A stretch of DNA of 46,134 bases. It comes from F23-D06 sp002392325 (GTDB taxonomy: Bacteria > Bacteroidota > Bacteroidia > Bacteroidales > WCHB1-69). The notes below the pieces were generated by a model. The model was not told the DNA's origin, searched no databases, and saw only the letters and a program-made list of their open reading frames with translations. The stretch covers positions 1 to 46,134 of the forward strand of contig CAMORT010000013.1 in the NCBI GenBank assembly GCA_946624065.1, in the 5' to 3' direction. The translations under genes and the position numbers were made by a program. Each line of letters starts with the position of its first letter. The stretch's first letter is position 1. This document shows, piece by piece, positions 41,810-46,134 of the stretch.

Positions 41810-44413
41810 ATGGAAAAGTCGGCGGAAACCCCCTTAATGAGACAGTACAACAAGTTCAAGGCGCAACACCCTGACGCTATCTTATTGTTTCGGGTGGGCG
41901 ATTTTTACGAGACCTACGGGGAGGACGCCATCACCTCCTCCAAAGTGCTGGGCATCACACTGACAAAGCATGGTAAAGGATTGACACAGACCGAATTAGC
42001 CGGCTTTCCACACCACGCCTTGGATGTGTACTTGCCCAAGCTGGTGCGCGCGGGCCTGCGCGTGGCCATCTGCGAGCAGCTGGAAGACCCCAAACTCACC
42101 AAAACCCTCGTCAAGCGCGGCATCACTGAAATGGTGACGCCCGGCGTTTCCGTGAACGACAAAGTGCTGGAACAGCGCGAGAACAACTTCCTCGCCGCCA
42201 TCCAGTTCACCGAGAAAATCTGCGGCATCGCCTTCGTCGATATCTCCACCGGCGAATTCTATGTGGCCGAAGGCGACTACGACTACATTGACAAACTCTT
42301 CCAAAACTTCAAACCATCGGAACTTGTCATTCAAAAAGGCAAATCAGCCGCCTTCCGCGAGCATTTTGGCGAGAAAATGCTGCTTTCCACCCTGGATGAC
42401 TGGGTTTTCATGTCTGATTATGCCAACGAACTGCTAACCAAGCATTTCCAAACCACTTCATTGAAAGGTTTTGGCGTGGACAACCTGCCCAACGGCATCA
42501 TTGCCGCCGGAGCCGCGTTGCATTATCTCTATGAGACACAAAACCATAGAATCCAGCATATCAACAAGATAAACCGCATTGAGGAAGAGCATTATGTGTG
42601 GCTCGACCGCTTCACCATCCGCAACTTGGAGCTGGTGCACTCGCCCAACGAAAATGCTGTTACCCTGCTGCAAGTGCTTGACCAGACGCAGACACCCATG
42701 GGCTCGCGTATGCTTCGCAAATGGATGCTAATGCCCCTGAAAGAGAAAGTGCTGATTGACGAGCGCCTTTCCATTGTGGAGTATCTGATTAATAACGAGC
42801 AACTTGCCGACGACCTTCTGGGCACGCTCAAGCGAATGGGCGACTTGGAGCGTATGGTGTCGAAGATTGCCACTGGCAAGATAAATCCGCGCGAAGTACT
42901 GCAGTTGGCGCGTGCGTTGCGTTCCATTGAGAAAATGCAGGCCTACTGCAAGCAAGCCGACCACCCTGCCCTGGCCAAGATTGCCGAGCAGTTTAATCCG
43001 TGCCTGTCGGTATGCGCCCGCATTGAGAAAGAAATCCAGGACGACCCGCCAGTGGTGGTCAGCAAAGGCAGCGTATTCAATCGTGGCGTGGACCAGGAAC
43101 TGGACGACCTGTTTGCCTTGGCCACCAATAGCAAAGAGGTATTGGCCGACATTCAGCGCAGGGAAGCCGAAAGAACCGGCATCACCTCGCTCAAAATCGG
43201 ATTCAACAATGTATTCGGCTATTATCTGGAGGTCACCAATGTGCACAAGGACAAGGTGCCGGCGGAGTGGACGCGCAAACAAACCCTCACCAACGGCGAG
43301 CGGTACATCACGGAAGAACTTAAAGAACTGGAATCCAAGATATTGGGTGCGCAAGACCGCATGTTGGAGATTGAAGCGCGCTTGTATAATGATTTGTTAA
43401 TCAGCTTATTGGATTATATAAACCTCATCCAACTGGATGCGCGTTTGGCGGCCCGTTTGGATGTGCTGCTCTGTTTTGCCTGCGTGTCGAAAGAGAACCG
43501 CTACGCCAAACCGAAAATCACGGAGGGCACCTCGTTGAAAATCAAGGAGGGACGGCATCCGGTGATTGAGAAGCAACTGCCTCCAGGCGAGGTCTATATT
43601 GCCAACGACGTGCAGTTAGACAACGACAAGCAGCAGATCATCATCATCACAGGTCCGAATATGTCGGGTAAGTCGGCATTGTTGAGGCAGACCGCCCTCA
43701 TTGTGCTGATGGGCCAGATGGGATGCTTTGTGCCGGCCAAGAGCGCGGAAATCGGCATTGTGGACAAGATTTTCACGCGTGTGGGCGCATCGGACAACAT
43801 TTCCACCGGAGAATCCACATTCATGGTGGAGATGAACGAAACGGCCAGCATTTTGAACAATATCTCTAGTCGGAGCTTGATTTTGCTGGACGAGATCGGG
43901 CGCGGCACCAGCACTTACGACGGTGTATCCATCGCCTGGTCCATCGCCGAGTACCTGCACGAAAACCCGTATCACCGTGCCAAGGTGCTATTCGCCACGC
44001 ACTATCACGAGTTGAACGACATGGCGGCGCAATTCCACCGCATCAAGAATTTCCATGTCTCCGTGAAGGAAATTGACAATAAGGTCTTCTTTATGAGAAA
44101 GTTGGAACCCGGTGGAAGTGAGCACAGTTTTGGTATTCATGTAGCCCGCATGGCCGGTATGCCCGCGCAGGTACTCAAGCGCGCCAACGAAATCCTGAAA
44201 CAGCTGGAAACCTCCCGCGACAAGGCCAACGGCGATAAGAGTCTCATTGAGAAATCCACGCCTGGCTACCAGCTTAGTTTCATCAACTTAGACGATCCGC
44301 TTTTGTTGGAGGTAAAGGATTTGATTGTTGGTCTGAACATCAACAGTCTCACGCCTGTGGAAGCCCTCATGAAGTTGAACGAGATCCAGCAACTGCTGAC
44401 GGGAAAGAAATAG
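41810..44413 (+). CDS. mutS: DNA mismatch repair protein MutS
   Basis: An 867-residue MutS (MutS1 type). Mismatch-recognition motif FYE occurs in LLFRVGDFYETYGEDA near residue 31. The ATPase domain has Walker A TGPNMSGKSALLRQ near 613, STFMVEMNETA, Walker B LILLDEIGRGTSTYDG and FATHYHEL. It recognises mismatches and starts repair with MutL. The start at 41810 is chosen because it follows a promoter, and the upstream extension overlaps gmk antisense. Confidence 0.96.
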   Translation: MEKSAETPLMRQYNKFKAQHPDAILLFRVGDFYETYGEDAITSSKVLGITLTKHGKGLTQTELAGFPHHALDVYLPKLVRAGLRVAICEQLEDPKLTKTLVKRGITEMVTPGVSVNDKVLEQRENNFLAAIQFTEKICGIAFVDISTGEFYVAEGDYDYIDKLFQNFKPSELVIQKGKSAAFREHFGEKMLLSTLDDWVFMSDYANELLTKHFQTTSLKGFGVDNLPNGIIAAGAALHYLYETQNHRIQHINKINRIEEEHYVWLDRFTIRNLELVHSPNENAVTLLQVLDQTQTPMGSRMLRKWMLMPLKEKVLIDERLSIVEYLINNEQLADDLLGTLKRMGDLERMVSKIATGKINPREVLQLARALRSIEKMQAYCKQADHPALAKIAEQFNPCLSVCARIEKEIQDDPPVVVSKGSVFNRGVDQELDDLFALATNSKEVLADIQRREAERTGITSLKIGFNNVFGYYLEVTNVHKDKVPAEWTRKQTLTNGERYITEELKELESKILGAQDRMLEIEARLYNDLLISLLDYINLIQLDARLAARLDVLLCFACVSKENRYAKPKITEGTSLKIKEGRHPVIEKQLPPGEVYIANDVQLDNDKQQIIIITGPNMSGKSALLRQTALIVLMGQMGCFVPAKSAEIGIVDKIFTRVGASDNISTGESTFMVEMNETASILNNISSRSLILLDEIGRGTSTYDGVSIAWSIAEYLHENPYHRAKVLFATHYHELNDMAAQFHRIKNFHVSVKEIDNKVFFMRKLEPGGSEHSFGIHVARMAGMPAQVLKRANEILKQLETSRDKANGDKSLIEKSTPGYQLSFINLDDPLLLEVKDLIVGLNINSLTPVEALMKLNEIQQLLTGKK

Positions 44414-44423
44414 TGGCAATTAG

Positions 44424-44445
44424 TAGCGTGCCTCCGGCACAGCTA
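44424..44445. repeat. Short palindrome after mutS
   Basis: A 9-bp stem with one bulged A (44424-44432 with 44436-44445, loop TCC; core GTGCC-TCC-GGCAC). No T run follows in either direction, so it is more likely a small palindromic element than a terminator. Confidence 0.5.
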
Positions 44446-44515
44446 GTGTCGGGCCATACACGACTATTCACTCTTATCCAGATGAACTTATCGAAAATTT
44501 CGAGCAGTTCATCCA

Positions 44516-44962
44516 TTAAAAATATTTCTCCAACCAGTCTGCTTGCTCCTGATTTAATCTTTTATATAGAATCTGACGCTTAATACCATGATCCTCCAAA
44601 TCCTGTCGATTGAGGTGCTCGCCCATATATACCGGGGAATTGTTTTGGAACTTAAAACAATCGTTGTCTAGCTCAAATCTTACTTTCCAGTATTTTGCAT
44701 CATCACGAGCACTGTGTGTGCTCACAACTTCCATTCTATACACCACGCGGTCGTGAATTTTGTCGGAAATGAAAATATACACAATATCGCCCTTTTCCAT
44801 TTTTTTATCACCCTTGCCATGTTTTTTTCTCCAGTAACAACAACCGGTTTCGTGAATACAACGAATGTGATCAATGAATGACTCTTTGGCAATAAGAATG
44901 TAGGATTGTTTCGTTACTACATTTTCTCTTATTTGTTTTTTGGAAAAATTAAATAATTTCAT
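44516..44962 (-). CDS. Uncharacterised protein, possibly PUA/EVE-like
   Basis: A 148-residue protein with no signal peptide. The segment YWRKKHGKGDKKMEKGDIV followed by YIFISDKIHDRVVYRMEVV resembles the strand-GDIV-strand pattern of PUA-superfamily (EVE/ASCH) domains that bind modified nucleotides. The match is by eye only. Low GC and the accessory setting beside repeats suggest recent gain. EVE-like proteins are often linked to defence or RNA regulation, but no defence partner gene is visible. Confidence 0.7.
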   Translation of the reverse strand: MKLFNFSKKQIRENVVTKQSYILIAKESFIDHIRCIHETGCCYWRKKHGKGDKKMEKGDIVYIFISDKIHDRVVYRMEVVSTHSARDDAKYWKVRFELDNDCFKFQNNSPVYMGEHLNRQDLEDHGIKRQILYKRLNQEQADWLEKYF

Positions 44963-45089
44963 GCCTTTTATCTATTTTTAAGATGCTTTTGAAATTGAAT
45001 CTATATTTTATAATAAGAACCCAGGATGTTTTTAAAATTCACTGCAAAAATGTATAATTACCTATTATATGTAACAACGATATAAAAAA

Positions 45090-45578
45090 TCAATATTTAA
45101 TTGGAGCATAAATAGTTGTATCAGGATGACTGTTTAAATAATTAAAGGGAACTCTAACGATCCCGTTCGCCCCACAAATATTATTGTAATCTTTTGTAGC
45201 CGAGCATTTTGTTACTTCCACATATTCAATATATTGATATTGAGTCCCTGGAGCATATAAAACACGATACTTAATTTCATAATTAACATCATTGTCAAAG
45301 GAGTCTTTAAATGAGAAACTGGAATATTGCCAAATATTATTTGACATTTTGTTTCCGTATCCAGCATATCTTGAATAAGAGGTTGCCGACACAAACATTT
45401 CATTTTTACTTTCCTGAAATGTTCCTGACAACTTATATCCATTTTCTTTCATCTCGTTTGCAATAAGGTCATTCGCAATCGAAACGGCTTCTACACTTAT
45501 CACCTTTCTATATTCCCAACAAGAAGAGAATAAAAAAGGAAGACTCAATACAATTAAAAGAATAAAACATTTTTTCAT
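45090..45578 (-). CDS. Putative lipoprotein of unknown function
   Basis: A 162-residue protein with a lipoprotein signal peptide (KKCFILLIVLSLPFLFSSC, lipidated Cys20). The mature part is rich in Tyr, Asn and Ser and has no recognised domain; two Cys (near residues 124 and 134) may form a disulfide. Very AT-rich. No promoter is seen directly upstream. The nearest -7 match is 356 bp away (45934-45941), beyond the structured region at 45690-45929, so this gene may have a long leader or be poorly expressed. Confidence 0.72.
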   Translation of the reverse strand: MKKCFILLIVLSLPFLFSSCWEYRKVISVEAVSIANDLIANEMKENGYKLSGTFQESKNEMFVSATSYSRYAGYGNKMSNNIWQYSSFSFKDSFDNDVNYEIKYRVLYAPGTQYQYIEYVEVTKCSATKDYNNICGANGIVRVPFNYLNSHPDTTIYAPIKY

Positions 45579-45689
45579 AATATTTCCGCCGTTTTTTCTC
45601 CTGTCGGCACGTCAGGTTTGTTTATACCTACTCTGAAAATGCGGTTTTCGGCACACCCGCCATTTGAACAGGATGCTTTGTTAAAATAA

Positions 45690-45929
45690 GAGCATAAAGA
45701 AAGGCATGAATCCTTTCGTTTAATCACTTATTTCTATCGCTGGTGTCTGGAAATACCATTGTGCAAATAAGGGAACGAATAATTCACGCCTAAAACGTGA
45801 ACTCTCATCTTCTTATTCTCGCACATTTGCAATGTTTTCCAGACTTTGCGATAGGAGAACAAGAGCGTCAAGCTCAATATGTCTAATAAAATCCGTCAAT
45901 CATACAGCAACAACGCCTTTGGATTAACG
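45690..45929 (-). ncRNA. Candidate structured RNA (long rod-like hairpin)
   Basis: Downstream of the minus-strand -7 box at 45934-45941, the transcript would fold into a 121-nt rod. Outer stem: 45848-45854 with 45734-45740 (7 bp). Next: 45836-45844 with 45745-45753 (9 bp). Then 45821-45824 with 45761-45764, 45812-45817 with 45766-45771, and a terminal hairpin 45796-45801 with 45783-45788 (6 bp, loop TTTTAGG). Internal loops separate the stems. A 6-bp hairpin (45712-45717 with 45699-45704) followed by T-rich sequence could end it. A long irregular rod with internal bubbles recalls 6S-like RNAs, but it could also be a palindromic mobile remnant or the leader of the lipoprotein gene. It matches no RNA family I can name with certainty. 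Confidence 0.42.
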
Positions 45930-45933
45930 AGGG

Positions 45934-45941
45934 CAAATATA
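45934..45941 (-). promoter_or_regulatory. -7 element upstream of the candidate RNA
   Basis: TATATTTG on the minus strand is an exact TAnnTTTG match followed by GCCC. It is the only such match seen between the lipoprotein gene and the window end. Confidence 0.45.
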
Positions 45942-45995
45942 CACAATTTTCAATACCGCACACTTAGGAATTGGTTTGCGGATGAAAATATTGCC

Positions 45996-46015
45996 CGCAG
46001 GCCTAACGGCCTGCG
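45996..46015. repeat. Palindromic repeat unit 1
   Basis: A perfect 8-bp stem CGCAGGCC / GGCCTGCG with loop TAAC. First of three related palindromes at about 60-bp intervals. Confidence 0.8.
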
Positions 46016-46054
46016 ATGAAAACATCACGTCCCACACCATGGTTCCTACCTGTG

Positions 46055-46078
46055 CCTGCAGACCTGACGGCCTGCAGG
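46055..46078. repeat. Palindromic repeat unit 2
   Basis: A 10-position stem CCTGCAGACC / GGCCTGCAGG with one A-C mismatch and loop TGAC. Same GCAG...CTGC frame as unit 1. Confidence 0.78.
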
Positions 46079-46116
46079 GCATATGCAACATCAATAAGAC
46101 AACTCGCAAAACTCGC

Positions 46117-46134
46117 GCAGTCCGTTAGGACTGC
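46117..46134. repeat. Palindromic repeat unit 3 (inverted, at window edge)
   Basis: GCAGTCC / GGACTGC with loop GTTA, a perfect 7-bp stem. Read on the minus strand the loop is TAAC, as in unit 1. The third stem pair is T-A here where unit 1 has G-C. It may continue past the window. Confidence 0.75.

Noticed and set aside
44424..44445. Palindrome considered as the mutS terminator
   Set aside because: No T run follows on the plus strand; listed as a repeat instead.
45879..46019. 46-aa plus-strand open frame starting MSNKIRQSYSNN
   Set aside because: It has a plausible start but no ribosome binding site at proper distance, overlaps the promoter and first palindrome, and ends inside the repeat. 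It could be a conserved repeat-borne frame, but I cannot support it as a gene.
45924..46109. 61-aa minus-strand open frame across the palindromes
   Set aside because: It runs through two perfect palindromes and the promoter-like box, has no recognisable domain, and its composition follows the repeats.
45579..46134. tRNA, tmRNA, RNase P or SRP RNA in the last 550 bp
   Set aside because: No cloverleaf, tmRNA ends, RNase P core motifs or SRP GGAA-type hairpin could be found.
1..46134. CRISPR array or complete insertion sequence
   Set aside because: No regularly spaced identical repeats with unique spacers, and no transposase or terminal inverted repeats were seen.

Overview
The window looks like a chromosomal segment of an anaerobic, fermentative Bacteroidota, most likely order Bacteroidales. 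The sequence evidence is: repeated Bacteroidota-type promoters (TAnnTTTG at -7); a fused MurF-alanine racemase; a secreted protein with a type IX secretion (T9SS) type-B sorting domain; a cysteine-free type-B ribosomal protein L31; a multi-cluster [FeFe] hydrogenase with its NuoE-like partner; and weak Shine-Dalgarno signals throughout. No rRNA, tRNA, CRISPR array or complete insertion sequence was seen.

Layout. 1-5742: the end of a hydrogenase operon (hydA truncated at the window edge, hydC), a DUF937-like gene with a CotH-kinase-like secreted protein, and an exported aldo/keto reductase-ferredoxin lipoprotein. 5739-6402: gmhA and a compact divergent promoter. 6434-19242: a tightly packed plus-strand operon. 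It begins with a sugar-aminotransferase-like enzyme, an ATP-grasp ligase, a second PLP-fold protein and an acetyltransferase. It continues with a miniature acyl-carrier assembly line (FabD, ACP, SDR reductase, stand-alone adenylation enzyme, GNAT, second ACP, KAS III) and ends with a metallo-hydrolase and a YfhO-type membrane protein. 19257-23639: an AT-rich minus-strand cassette (LicD, HAD phosphatase, nucleotidyltransferase, Asp/Glu racemase, methyltransferase, glycosyltransferase) that looks like a cell-surface glycan decoration module. 23797-26346: a T9SS cargo protein with FG-GAP-like repeats. 26467-34442: murF-alr, a WbpM/CapD-type membrane dehydratase, a WlbA/WbpB-type dehydrogenase, a flippase-like membrane protein, rfaE2 and an M23-LysM protein. 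34542-44413: housekeeping genes (rpmE2, lon, meaB, gmk, an inositol-phosphatase-like gene, a HI0933-type flavoprotein, mutS) with one phage-type Bro-N gene. 44414-46134: AT-rich accessory DNA with two poorly known genes, a long rod-like inverted structure that could be a structured RNA, and three spaced palindromes at the window end.

How it fits together. Most of the window concerns the cell envelope. gmhA and rfaE2 supply ADP-heptose for LPS, WbpM/WlbA-type enzymes make modified UDP-sugars, and the 6.4-16 kb operon probably makes a carrier-bound acyl or aminoacyl group and attaches it to an amino sugar or related small molecule. The LicD cassette would add a nucleotide-activated phospho-substituent. 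The acyl-carrier operon and the LicD cassette are the best candidates for an undescribed system. Their products cannot be read from the sequence alone.
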